In this document: in pieces, positions 17,287 to 24,678 of the stretch | How positions within the stretch are numbered: the first letter of the stretch is position 1 | How the letters are laid out: each line of letters begins with the position of its first letter | Source: Alloalcanivorax xiamenensis | Lineage (GTDB): Bacteria; Pseudomonadota; Gammaproteobacteria; Pseudomonadales; Alcanivoracaceae | Assembly (NCBI RefSeq): GCF_009846745.1 | Contig: NZ_AQPF01000005.1 | Location: 1 to 64,000, forward strand | Length of the DNA: 64,000 nucleotides | Reading direction: 5' to 3' | Notes under the pieces: model-generated | What the model was told of the DNA's origin: nothing | What the model saw: only the letters and a program-made list of their open reading frames with translations | Databases searched by the model: none | Position numbers and translations under genes: made by a program

Positions 17287-18633
17287 TTATACATTCTCTG
17301 CCGCCGCCAGTCGTACATGCACCCGCAGACCGGGGCGGCCATTCTCCGCCCACAACTCGCCGGCCTGCCGGATCACCGCGCGGCGCGCGATACTGAGCCC
17401 CAGTCCAAAGCCGCTGTCGGTGGTGCGGGCCGGATCCAGCCGCACGAACGGCGCGAAAATCGATTCCAGGCGTTCCTCCGGCACTCCCGGCCCCTGGTCC
17501 GCCAGCCACAGATGCCAATAACCGCCCTCCCGGTTGCCGTGCAGCATCACTTCGCCGTTCTCCGGGGAGTGGCGGATGGCATTGCGCACCAGATTTTCCA
17601 GGGTCAATGCGAAGTCGTTGAGATTGCCAAGCACCGTGGCGTGCTCGGGCAACTGGCAACGGAACCGCAATCGGTCCCAGCCGCTTTCAAAAGCGGCGTC
17701 GTCCACCACCAGATCCCAGATTTCCCGGACCGACAACGGGCCGATCTCCGAACCGCGCTGCTCGGTGTCGTGCCACACCAGAGCCAGGGTGTCGTCCACC
17801 AGAGTGCGCATTTTGTCCACTTCCGTGGCGACCCGCTGGCGCAACGCCGGTTCGTCCAGCGGGCTGTCCAGCGCCACATTCAACCGGCTCAGCGGCGTGC
17901 GCAGCTCGTGGGACATGTCGTGCAGGAGTTGCCGCTGGCTGGCCAGCAAACCGGACACCCGCTCCGCCATGCTGTTGAAGCTGCGCCCCAATTCCCCGAA
18001 TTCATCGCGCCGTTCGGTCAGGGTGGTTTCCACCCGCGACGCGGGCTCGTCGCGGAACCGCTGCACCTGGGCTTCCAGCGCCCGCAACGGCACCATGATG
18101 CGCCAGAAGATCAGGATCACCGCCAGCAGCGCCATGATGCCGGGCAGCAAGGTCAGAATCAGGGTGCGTTGCAGCGGCCAGGCGCCGCCTGGCATGTGTT
18201 CCGGCGGTAGCTGCATCACCAGGCGCCCCTGGTCTGGCGCGCCGGGAAACGGCATGCCGATGAACGGCATATCGCGGTAGCGGAAACTCATGCGCCAATC
18301 CAGTTCGCGCTGAAAGCGAAAGCCGGCGATCTGGCTCTCGGTAAGCGGGGTGCCGCTCAGGGAACGTCCGGCGGTGTCCACCACCATGGCCTCCCCCGGC
18401 ACCCGCCGGTCGAGCTCCGCCAGCCAGGCCGCCACGCCCTGCTCTCCGCCCACCAGCCAGGCCGCTTCCGCCTCATGAGCGTAGCCCAGCATTTCCGCCT
18501 TGGCCTGATCACTGAGCAGCACTACCTGGTTGGCCACCCAGATCGTCACCCAGCGGCTGCAGGCCACGATCACCACCGCGCTCAGACACAGCACCAGGGC
18601 CAGGCGCCAGAACAGCGAATGACGGCCGGGCAT
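17287..18633 (-). CDS. sensor histidine kinase, probably iron-related
   Basis: A 448-residue inner-membrane kinase. Membrane segments are at about 8-30 and 158-177, with a periplasmic sensor part between them. A HAMP segment follows, then HisKA with His242 in HDMSHELRTPLSR, and HATPase motifs NAIRHSPENGEV, DQGPGVPEE and GFGLGLSIARR. Its start overlaps the regulator's stop (TAATG), so the two are translationally coupled. The TonB receptor follows within 111 bases, which suggests that the pair controls iron-siderophore uptake. Confidence 0.92.
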   Translation of the reverse strand: MPGRHSLFWRLALVLCLSAVVIVACSRWVTIWVANQVVLLSDQAKAEMLGYAHEAEAAWLVGGEQGVAAWLAELDRRVPGEAMVVDTAGRSLSGTPLTESQIAGFRFQRELDWRMSFRYRDMPFIGMPFPGAPDQGRLVMQLPPEHMPGGAWPLQRTLILTLLPGIMALLAVILIFWRIMVPLRALEAQVQRFRDEPASRVETTLTERRDEFGELGRSFNSMAERVSGLLASQRQLLHDMSHELRTPLSRLNVALDSPLDEPALRQRVATEVDKMRTLVDDTLALVWHDTEQRGSEIGPLSVREIWDLVVDDAAFESGWDRLRFRCQLPEHATVLGNLNDFALTLENLVRNAIRHSPENGEVMLHGNREGGYWHLWLADQGPGVPEERLESIFAPFVRLDPARTTDSGFGLGLSIARRAVIRQAGELWAENGRPGLRVHVRLAAAENV

Positions 18634-19343
18634 TACAGCGCCTCGGACACCAGGGTGTAGCCCTGGCCCCAGACCGTGCGCAGCGGTTGCTCCGCCATGC
18701 CGGCATCACGCAGTTTGCGGCGCAGGTGGCTGACATGCAGATCAAGGCTGCGATCATGACGGCCATAGCCGCGATGCAGCACCGCCTGATACAGGAACGC
18801 CTTGCTCAGCACCTGGTCACGATGCTCCAGGAACACCTGCAACAGGCGGAATTCGGTGGTGGTGAGCCCCAGATCGGCGTCCCGATAGCGGGCGCTTTCA
18901 TCCTCGGTGCGCAGGATCAGTGCACCCATCGGCGCCACGCCCTGGCCCTGACGCCGCTCCAACGTCACCCGCCGCAATACCGCTTCCACCCGCACCGCCA
19001 GTTCAGCAGAGCTGAAGGGTTTCGGCAGATAGTCATCGGCGCCTTTCATCAGGCCGCTGATGCGATCCTGCTCGTCGCCGAGGGCGGACAGCACGATCAC
19101 AGGCACGGCGCTGCGCTGACGCAGTTCCGCCAGCAAATCGAGGCCATTCATGCCGGGTAGCAGAATATCCAGCAACACCAGGTCGAACGGCTGATCCAGC
19201 GCCTGTTGCAAGCCGGCCCGGCCATCCCGGCACACCGTCACATGGTGCTGCCGGGAGGCGAGGAAGTCCTGTAAATGGGTGCATAATACGGCGTCGTCCT
19301 CGATTACCAGCAGACGGGCCGGACAGGGAGATATCGCGGTCAT
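18633..19343 (-). CDS. OmpR-family response regulator
   Basis: A 236-residue regulator with a receiver domain (acidic pair E15-D16-D17, phospho-acceptor Asp59, Lys in YLPKPF) and a C-terminal winged helix (TTEFRLLQVFLEHRDQVLSKAFLYQAV ... DLHVSHLRRKL). The ATG at 19343 starts the receiver fold correctly; the 59-codon upstream extension would run through the Fur-like site and was rejected. Partner of the kinase encoded immediately downstream. Confidence 0.93.
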   Translation of the reverse strand: MTAISPCPARLLVIEDDAVLCTHLQDFLASRQHHVTVCRDGRAGLQQALDQPFDLVLLDILLPGMNGLDLLAELRQRSAVPVIVLSALGDEQDRISGLMKGADDYLPKPFSSAELAVRVEAVLRRVTLERRQGQGVAPMGALILRTEDESARYRDADLGLTTTEFRLLQVFLEHRDQVLSKAFLYQAVLHRGYGRHDRSLDLHVSHLRRKLRDAGMAEQPLRTVWGQGYTLVSEAL

Positions 19344-19351
19344 TCGTAAAG

Positions 19352-19369
19352 AATAAGAATTATCATTCA
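19352..19369 (-). promoter_or_regulatory. putative Fur box upstream of the response regulator
   Basis: aataagaattatcattca, 9-26 bases before the regulator's ATG, is a partial match to the Fur 19-mer and shares AATAAGAAT plus TATCATTC with the site before the TonB receptor. It suggests that the two-component system is itself iron-regulated. Confidence 0.45.
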
Positions 19370-19420
19370 CAAAGGGAATGGCTGGTTCGTCCCCGATCCG
19401 GCCGCCAGGTTCCCTGCTTA

Positions 19421-19703
19421 TAGCCTGTTCACGATCTCTACGCCACCGCGTTGCTGCTTGAAAAGCCGCCAGAGGGCGTTGGGGACTGCAGGCTCTGGTG
19501 GTTCCAAAGTCAAAGGCCACAGCGTCCTCTGGCGGCTTTTCAAGCGCAACCCGAAGGGCCGGGCCCCTTTCGCCGTCAGACCGCGATTACGCTTGTTTAT
19601 GTAGAATGACTACACGGCACAATCGGAATCACGCCCTGACGACACTTTCTACCAGGTGAGAAGGGAGCTCCGGCGCGGCGGCGTAGAGATCGTGAACAGG
19701 CTC
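19421..19703. mobile_element. MITE-like element, copy 1
   Basis: A 283-base non-coding element whose ends are inverted repeats (agcctgttcacgatctctac / gtagagatcgtgaacaggct), flanked on both sides by TTA (19418-19420 and 19704-19706). An internal long hairpin pairs the segments around aagccgccagagg and cctctggcggctt. It is about 90% like the element at 50625-50922, in opposite orientation, and lies between the divergent regulator and PepSY operons. The ends and the TNA-type target resemble IS5-superfamily subgroups (an inference). Confidence 0.85.
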
Positions 19704-19798
19704 TTACATTCTTTACCCATTCCTTTCATTGTTAGTGCGAACCATTCGCAATAACATGCCCACCATCCGTCATCCCAGGGCAGTGGACGATCTCCGGC

Positions 19799-20404
19799 TT
19801 GGACAAGAAAGCAAAAGCGCGCTGGCTCAAGCAGCTTCATCAATGGCATTGGGTCAGTTCGGCCCTGTGCCTGGTGTGCATGGTGCTGTTCAGTGTCACC
19901 GGCATCACTCTCAACCATGCCGCCCAGATCGACGGCGAACCGGCGGTGGAAGAAGTCACCGCCACCCTGCCGGAAGCGCTGCTGGCCGAATTGAACGGCC
20001 GGGATCAGGGTGCCCTGCCCCGGTCGTTGCGGGATTGGCTCCAGCGGGACCTGGATATCGGGGTGGATGGCCGCGAGGCGGAATGGTCCGGCCAGGAGGT
20101 GTATCTGGCCATGCCCCGGGCCGGCGGCGATGCCTGGCTGGCGATTGATCGCGGCAGCGGCGAGGTGCTTTACGAGAACACCGACCGGGGCTGGATCGCC
20201 TTTTTCAATGACCTGCACAAGGGCCGTGATACCGGCACCGTATGGCGCTGGTTCATCGATATTTTCGCCATCGCCACGTTGCTGTTCGCCTTCACCGGCC
20301 TGGCCCTGATGTTTCTGCACGCCCGTCGGCGCCCCGCCACCTGGCCGGTCACGGCACTGGGGCTGGTGCTGCCGTGGTTGCTGATTGCCTTTTTCATGCA
20401 TTAG
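19799..20404 (+). CDS. PepSY-associated TM protein, short type
   Basis: A 201-residue inner-membrane protein. It has a cytoplasmic basic start (DKKAKARWLKQLHQWHW), membrane segment 1 (about 19-38, ending VTGITLNH), a PepSY-like periplasmic domain with AWLAIDRGSGEVLYENTDRGWIAFFNDLHKG, and two further segments (about 148-172 and 180-199). The start codon is TTG: the family N-terminus aligns here and the nearby ATG codons are in other frames. First gene of a three-gene operon (PepSY, DUF2271, DUF4198) repeatedly found with iron-receptor genes. Confidence 0.85.
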   Translation: MDKKAKARWLKQLHQWHWVSSALCLVCMVLFSVTGITLNHAAQIDGEPAVEEVTATLPEALLAELNGRDQGALPRSLRDWLQRDLDIGVDGREAEWSGQEVYLAMPRAGGDAWLAIDRGSGEVLYENTDRGWIAFFNDLHKGRDTGTVWRWFIDIFAIATLLFAFTGLALMFLHARRRPATWPVTALGLVLPWLLIAFFMH

Positions 20405-20413
20405 GAGATGGTC

Positions 20414-20902
20414 ATGCGTTTGATCCCGATAGTGATGCTGTCCGCCCTGGCCCTCGCCGCCGAGGCGACCCAATTCCAGGTGGAGGTGGAAGTGCCACGG
20501 TTGCGGGTAGCGGAATACCACGCGCCCTATGTGGCGTTCTGGATCGAGACACCGGAGAACACCGTGGCCACCCCGCTGGGACTCTGGTACGACGACCAGG
20601 AGAAATGGCTCAAGGACCTGCGCCAGTGGTGGCGCCGCACCGGCCGCTCCCAAAGCGCGCCCTATGACGGCCTCACCGGCGCCACCCGCTCACCGGGCAA
20701 GCACAGCGTGGACTTTTCCGAGCTGCCGGCGATGGCCGAACTGCCCGCCGGCGACTACCAGCTGGTGGTGGAGGCCGCCCGCGAGGTGGGTGGCCGCGAA
20801 GTGGTGCGGATTCCGTTCCAGTGGCCTCCCGCCAGCGCCCAACAGCTCCGTGCCGAAGGCACGGAAGAATTGCATGACGTCACTCTGACCCTTGCCCCTT
20901 GA
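20414..20902 (+). CDS. DUF2271 exported protein
   Basis: A 162-residue protein with a short signal peptide (MRLIPIVMLSALALAAEA) and the DUF2271 core: PYVAFWIETPENTVATPLGLWYDDQEKWLKDLRQWWRR, then DGLTGATRSPGKHSVDF and PAGDYQLVVEAAREVGGREVVRIPFQWP. Two ATGs lie 6 bases apart. AGGAG ends directly before the first, so the second (20414) has the proper spacing and was chosen. The function is unknown; it probably acts in the periplasm together with its PepSY and DUF4198 neighbours. Confidence 0.87.
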   Translation: MRLIPIVMLSALALAAEATQFQVEVEVPRLRVAEYHAPYVAFWIETPENTVATPLGLWYDDQEKWLKDLRQWWRRTGRSQSAPYDGLTGATRSPGKHSVDFSELPAMAELPAGDYQLVVEAAREVGGREVVRIPFQWPPASAQQLRAEGTEELHDVTLTLAP

Positions 20903-20928
20903 ATGCTGCCAATGACAGGAGCCAAACC

Positions 20929-21738
20929 ATGAAACCCGTTTCCCTGGCCGCCGCCGCGGTCTCCGCACTGCTACTGCTTTCTCCCACTGCCCAGGCCCAC
21001 AAACGCTGGCTGTTGCCGACCCATAGCGTGGTTTCGGAAGCGCAGTGGATCAGTGTCGATGCCAGTGTTTCCAATGACATCTTCTATCCGGATCGCGCCT
21101 ACCCGCTGGACAATCTGCAAGTCACCGGCCCGGATGGCAAAGCGGCGGAAACCGACCATCTTCTGGAAATGCACCGGCGCAGTGTCTTCGACGTCAATCT
21201 GGCGCAAACCGGCAGTTATCGCATTGCCTTGCCAGGCCATTTCTTCCTCGCCTTCTTTGAGCAGGACGGTGAACGCAAGCGAGTGTTCGGCGAGAATATC
21301 AAAGCGCTGCTGAAGAAAGTGCCGAAAGGTGCGGACAAAGTGCGCCTGGTGGAATCGGTGAGCCGCATCGAGACCTTCGCTTCCGTCGGTGCTCCGGATA
21401 CCGCCGCGTTGGCCGTCACCGGCAAGGGCCTGGAACTGGTGCCGCTGACCCATCCAAATGATCTTTACACCGGTGAGACCGCCCGTTTCCGTTTCGTCAT
21501 CGATGGCAAGCCCGCCGCCGGCCTGGAGGTGCTCCTGCTACCCGCCGGCACCCGTTATCGCGACGCCCAGCAAGATTGGGCCGTCACCAGCGACGACAAT
21601 GGCGAGGTGGCGATCGACTGGCCCCACGCCGGCCGTTTCTTCATGGAGGCGGAAACCACGGATCAGAACACCAGCGACAAACAGGCCGAGAGCCGGCGCC
21701 TGGGGTACCTGGGGACTTTCGAAGTGCTGCCGCTGTAA
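20929..21738 (+). CDS. DUF4198 periplasmic protein (CbiK/Ni/Co transport-like)
   Basis: A 269-residue exported protein. The signal peptide is about residues 1-23, ending AQAHKRWLLP; a mature N-terminal His is typical of DUF4198. The rest is strand-rich, with a C-terminal Ig-like region (TGETARFRFVIDGKPAAGLEVLLLPAGTRYRDAQQDWAVTSDDNGEVAIDWPHAGRFFMEAE). The ATG at 20929 follows AGGAG. DUF4198 proteins are linked to metal uptake by context; here the link is to iron or another transition metal. Confidence 0.87.
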   Translation: MKPVSLAAAAVSALLLLSPTAQAHKRWLLPTHSVVSEAQWISVDASVSNDIFYPDRAYPLDNLQVTGPDGKAAETDHLLEMHRRSVFDVNLAQTGSYRIALPGHFFLAFFEQDGERKRVFGENIKALLKKVPKGADKVRLVESVSRIETFASVGAPDTAALAVTGKGLELVPLTHPNDLYTGETARFRFVIDGKPAAGLEVLLLPAGTRYRDAQQDWAVTSDDNGEVAIDWPHAGRFFMEAETTDQNTSDKQAESRRLGYLGTFEVLPL

Positions 21739-21755
21739 ACCAGCGCTCACGCGCC

Positions 21756-21833
21756 ATTCGCTAGCAAGCTCGCTTTCACAACCATCCGCGGAGCGGCCCT
21801 CGAAGCCGCCGTGGGAGCGGGCTTGCTCGCGAA
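21756..21833. repeat. REP-type inverted pair
   Basis: Diverged facing units attcgctagcaagctcgctt and gtgggagcgggcttgctcgcgaa between the DUF4198 gene and deaD. The right half closely matches the Pseudomonas-type REP core. Confidence 0.65.
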
Positions 21834-21939
21834 GACAGGCGTGCCGACAAATAAAAAGGTGCATTCTCCCGCCATTTACCGTATAGTCCACGCCCCCCGC
21901 CATACTGGCCTGCGTCCTTTTCACTGAAAGGTCCCCTTC

Positions 21940-23610
21940 ATGTTGCATAGCGATTCCGGGTTCGCCGCTTTGGGCTTGCCCGCGCCCCTTCTTGATGCCA
22001 TCGGCAAACTGGGTTTTGAAACCCCGTCGCCGATCCAGGAGCGTAGCATCCCCGTCCTGCTGGACGGCGATGATCTGCTCGGTCAGGCACAAACCGGTAC
22101 CGGCAAGACCGCCGCGTTCGGTCTGCCGTTGCTCGCCCGTATCGATCCGGAGCAGCGTTGCCCACAGCTGCTGGTGATCGCTCCCACTCGCGAACTGGCC
22201 CTGCAAGTGGCCGACGCCATGGAAACCTTCGCCCGCCAGTTGCGCGGCGTTAAGGTCGTGGCGGTATACGGCGGTAGCGAATACCGCACCCAATTGCGCG
22301 CGCTGCGAGACGGCGCCCAGGTGGTGGTGGGCACCCCCGGCCGGATCATGGACCACATGCAGCGCGGCAGCCTGAATCTGGAGCGCCTGCAGGCGCTGGT
22401 GCTGGACGAAGCCGACGAAATGCTGCGCATGGGCTTCATCGACGACGTCGAATGGATCCTCGAACACACCCCGGAAGAACGGCAACTTGCGCTGTTTTCC
22501 GCCACCATGCCGAATGTGATCCGGCGCGTGGCCGAGCGTCACCTGAAGTCGCCGAAGTGGATTCGCATCGAAAGCGACACCACCACCAACGACGGCATCC
22601 GCCAGCGCTTCTGGCCGGTTTCCGGCCTCAACAAGCTGGATGCCATGTGCCGCATTCTGGAAGGCGAGCCCCATGACGGCGTCATCGTTTTCGCCCGCAC
22701 CAAGCAGTCCACGCTGGAGCTGGCCGAACAGCTGCAACGTCGTGGTCTGCGCGCGGAAGCCTTGAACGGCGACATTCCCCAGGCACAACGGGAAAAAACC
22801 GTGGCCCGCCTGCGTGAAGGCCGTTTCGATCTGCTGATCGCCACCGACGTCGTGGCCCGTGGCCTGGACGTGCCGCGCATCAGCCATGTGATCAACTACG
22901 ACATGCCCGCCGACACCGAAGCCTATGTACACCGTATCGGCCGCACCGGTCGCGCCGGCCGTAACGGCGAGGCGATTCTGTTCGTGTCACACCGCGAGCG
23001 GGGCATGCTGCGCGCCATTGAGCGCGCCACTGGTCAGCGCCTGGAAGCCATGGACCTGCCCAGTGTCGAAGCGCTCAACAGCAAGCGTCTGGCCAAGTTG
23101 CAGGAACAACTGGTGGCGGGCCTGGAAGGCAAGCACCGCGAAGAAGCGGAGACCGTGCTGAAAGCGCTGCGCGAACAACTGGATCTGGAAGGCGATCAAC
23201 TGGCTCTGGGCCTGGCCGCGTTGCTGGTGGCCAAGGAACCGGTGATTCTCAAGCCGGCCCCGGTGGGCAAACCGCCGCGCGCCCACAAAGAGGGCCCGCG
23301 CAAGGACCATCCGCGCAAGGAAGGCCGTCCGGCCAACAATCGCCGCCGTGCCGCCAGTGGCGATGGCGAGGCCAACGCTGACATGCAGGTTTACCGGGTG
23401 GAAGTGGGCCATGCCCACGGTGTGCGGCCAGGCAACCTGGTCGGTGCCATTGCCAACGAAGCGGGCCTGCCAAGCCGCCTGATCGGCGCCATCCGTATTC
23501 ATCAGGATCACAGCACCGTGGCACTGCCGCAGGACCTCACCGCCAAGCAGTTGAACATTCTCAAACGCACCCGCGTTTGTCAGCGACCGCTGTCACTGGA
23601 AGCCGTCTAA
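21940..23610 (+). CDS. deaD: DEAD-box ATP-dependent RNA helicase DeaD/CsdA
   Basis: A 556-residue helicase. It has a Q motif (FETPSPIQERSIP), motif I AQTGTGKT (50-57), PTRELA, GTPGR, DEAD in VLDEADEML, SAT, and C-terminal-lobe motifs ATDVVARGLD and HRIGRTGRAGR. A basic linker (about 445-475) leads to a DbpA-like RNA-binding domain (YRVEVGHAHGVRPGNLVGAIANEAGL ... IGAIRIHQDHSTVALP). The whole layout matches DeaD/CsdA, which acts in ribosome assembly and cold-shock RNA unwinding. It is shorter than the E. coli protein, mainly in the tail. Confidence 0.94.
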   Translation: MLHSDSGFAALGLPAPLLDAIGKLGFETPSPIQERSIPVLLDGDDLLGQAQTGTGKTAAFGLPLLARIDPEQRCPQLLVIAPTRELALQVADAMETFARQLRGVKVVAVYGGSEYRTQLRALRDGAQVVVGTPGRIMDHMQRGSLNLERLQALVLDEADEMLRMGFIDDVEWILEHTPEERQLALFSATMPNVIRRVAERHLKSPKWIRIESDTTTNDGIRQRFWPVSGLNKLDAMCRILEGEPHDGVIVFARTKQSTLELAEQLQRRGLRAEALNGDIPQAQREKTVARLREGRFDLLIATDVVARGLDVPRISHVINYDMPADTEAYVHRIGRTGRAGRNGEAILFVSHRERGMLRAIERATGQRLEAMDLPSVEALNSKRLAKLQEQLVAGLEGKHREEAETVLKALREQLDLEGDQLALGLAALLVAKEPVILKPAPVGKPPRAHKEGPRKDHPRKEGRPANNRRRAASGDGEANADMQVYRVEVGHAHGVRPGNLVGAIANEAGLPSRLIGAIRIHQDHSTVALPQDLTAKQLNILKRTRVCQRPLSLEAV

Positions 23611-23616
23611 TGCCAA

Positions 23617-23648
23617 CACACGCCAACGGACTTTCCCGTTGGCGTGTG
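23617..23648. terminator. hairpin between convergent deaD and dodecin genes
   Basis: A perfect 13-base stem cacacgccaacgg / ccgttggcgtgtg directly after the deaD stop. It lacks a T-tract but sits where a bidirectional terminator is expected. Confidence 0.55.
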
Positions 23649-23660
23649 CTTCAGGCCGGC

Positions 23661-23870
23661 TCAGACATCAACTCGAAAGCCGACTTTCACCACCACCTGG
23701 AAATGGGCGACTTTGCCGTTTTCCACATGGCCCCGGGTTTCCTGGACTTCGAACCATTCCACGTTCTTGACGCTTTTATCAGCAGCGGCAATGGCGTTGT
23801 GAATGGCGCCCTCAATGCTGTCCTTGGATGAGCCGACCAATTCCAGCTTTTTGTAAACATGCTCGCTCAT
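23661..23870 (-). CDS. dodecin family flavin-binding protein
   Basis: A 69-residue protein matching dodecin throughout: VYKKLELVGSSKDSIEGAIHNAIAAADKSVKNVEWFEVQETRGHVENGKVAHFQVVVKVGFRV. The Trp that sandwiches flavin is in VEWFEV, and the GHVENGKVAHFQV strands follow. Dodecins form dodecamers that store FMN or riboflavin-like compounds. The ATG at 23870 follows GGAGGA; the 6-codon longer start lacks this spacing. Confidence 0.93.
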   Translation of the reverse strand: MSEHVYKKLELVGSSKDSIEGAIHNAIAAADKSVKNVEWFEVQETRGHVENGKVAHFQVVVKVGFRVDV

Positions 23871-24050
23871 AAGGTCCTCCTTAAACACACCATCTGTTCC
23901 GTTTCAGGGTGAACCCCAAAGGCCATCAAGGTCAAAGCACACGGACATGCCGTCAGAGGTCTCTACAGGGCTGTTGTAGTCTGGTCCGGGAAAGCGGCTT
24001 TTGGCAACGGATGGCAGACTTGCCAATTCGGCATTGCTCACTCCTGACGC

Positions 24051-24056
24051 TATAAT
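24051..24056 (+). promoter_or_regulatory. perfect -10 box before the DUF1643 gene
   Basis: TATAAT 33 bases before the ATG of the DUF1643 gene. No good -35 hexamer is seen at 16-18 bases, so the promoter call is partial. Confidence 0.35.
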
Positions 24057-24088
24057 CGCCGGCCCGGAAATCAGTTCCCCCAACCGCC

Positions 24089-24589
24089 ATGCAACGAAGC
24101 GCCCATTTTTCCCGCTGCCGCCAATACCGCTATGCCCTCTGGCGCCGCTGGGCCGAGGGCGATGACTATGTGCTGCTGGTGGCGCTGAACCCGTCCACCG
24201 CCGATCATCGCCGCGATGACCCGACCATTCGCCGCTGTATCGGTTTTGCCCGGGACTGGGGCTATTCCGCGCTGTGCGTGGCCAACCTGTTCGCCTACCG
24301 GGCCACTTATCCGAGCGATCTGTTCGCCGCCGACGATCCGGTGGGCCCGCGCAACGACCAATGGCTGAGCAAGCTGGCCCGCGACGCCAGCCTGATAGTG
24401 GCCGGCTGGGGCAATCATGGCCGTCACCGAAATCGCGCCGCCCAGGTGCGCGACCGCCTCGGCGACACCCTGCACTGTCTGCGCATGAACGGCTCGGGGG
24501 AACCGGCTCACCCACTGTACCTGCCGAAAGAGCTCACTCCGGTTCCGATGCCGGCGATCAATCCACCCGATCGGCCGGGCCGCCGCTGA
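24089..24589 (+). CDS. DUF1643 domain protein
   Basis: A 166-residue protein with the DUF1643 signature: YRYALWRRW...DYVLLVALNPSTADHRRDDPTIRRCIGFARDWGYSALCVANLFAYRATYPSDL, then VAGWGNHG and a C-terminal HPLYLPKELTPVPM. The family is widespread, has no known activity and is sometimes phage-borne. This copy has GC-rich codon use like the rest of the chromosome. The nearest downstream gene is cti, 89 bases away on the same strand. Confidence 0.88.
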   Translation: MQRSAHFSRCRQYRYALWRRWAEGDDYVLLVALNPSTADHRRDDPTIRRCIGFARDWGYSALCVANLFAYRATYPSDLFAADDPVGPRNDQWLSKLARDASLIVAGWGNHGRHRNRAAQVRDRLGDTLHCLRMNGSGEPAHPLYLPKELTPVPMPAINPPDRPGRR

Positions 24590-24678
24590 TTTACATTTTC
24601 GTCACCGTGGTCAGGCAATATTCCGATCCGCTAGACTGGCGATGAGCGACGAACGAATCACGACCGGAGGGAACCCAG

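Noticed and set aside
18633..19520. 295-codon version of the response regulator
   Set aside because: The first 59 codons cross the Fur-like site and part of the MITE-like element and have no receiver similarity; the ATG at 19343 fits the family.
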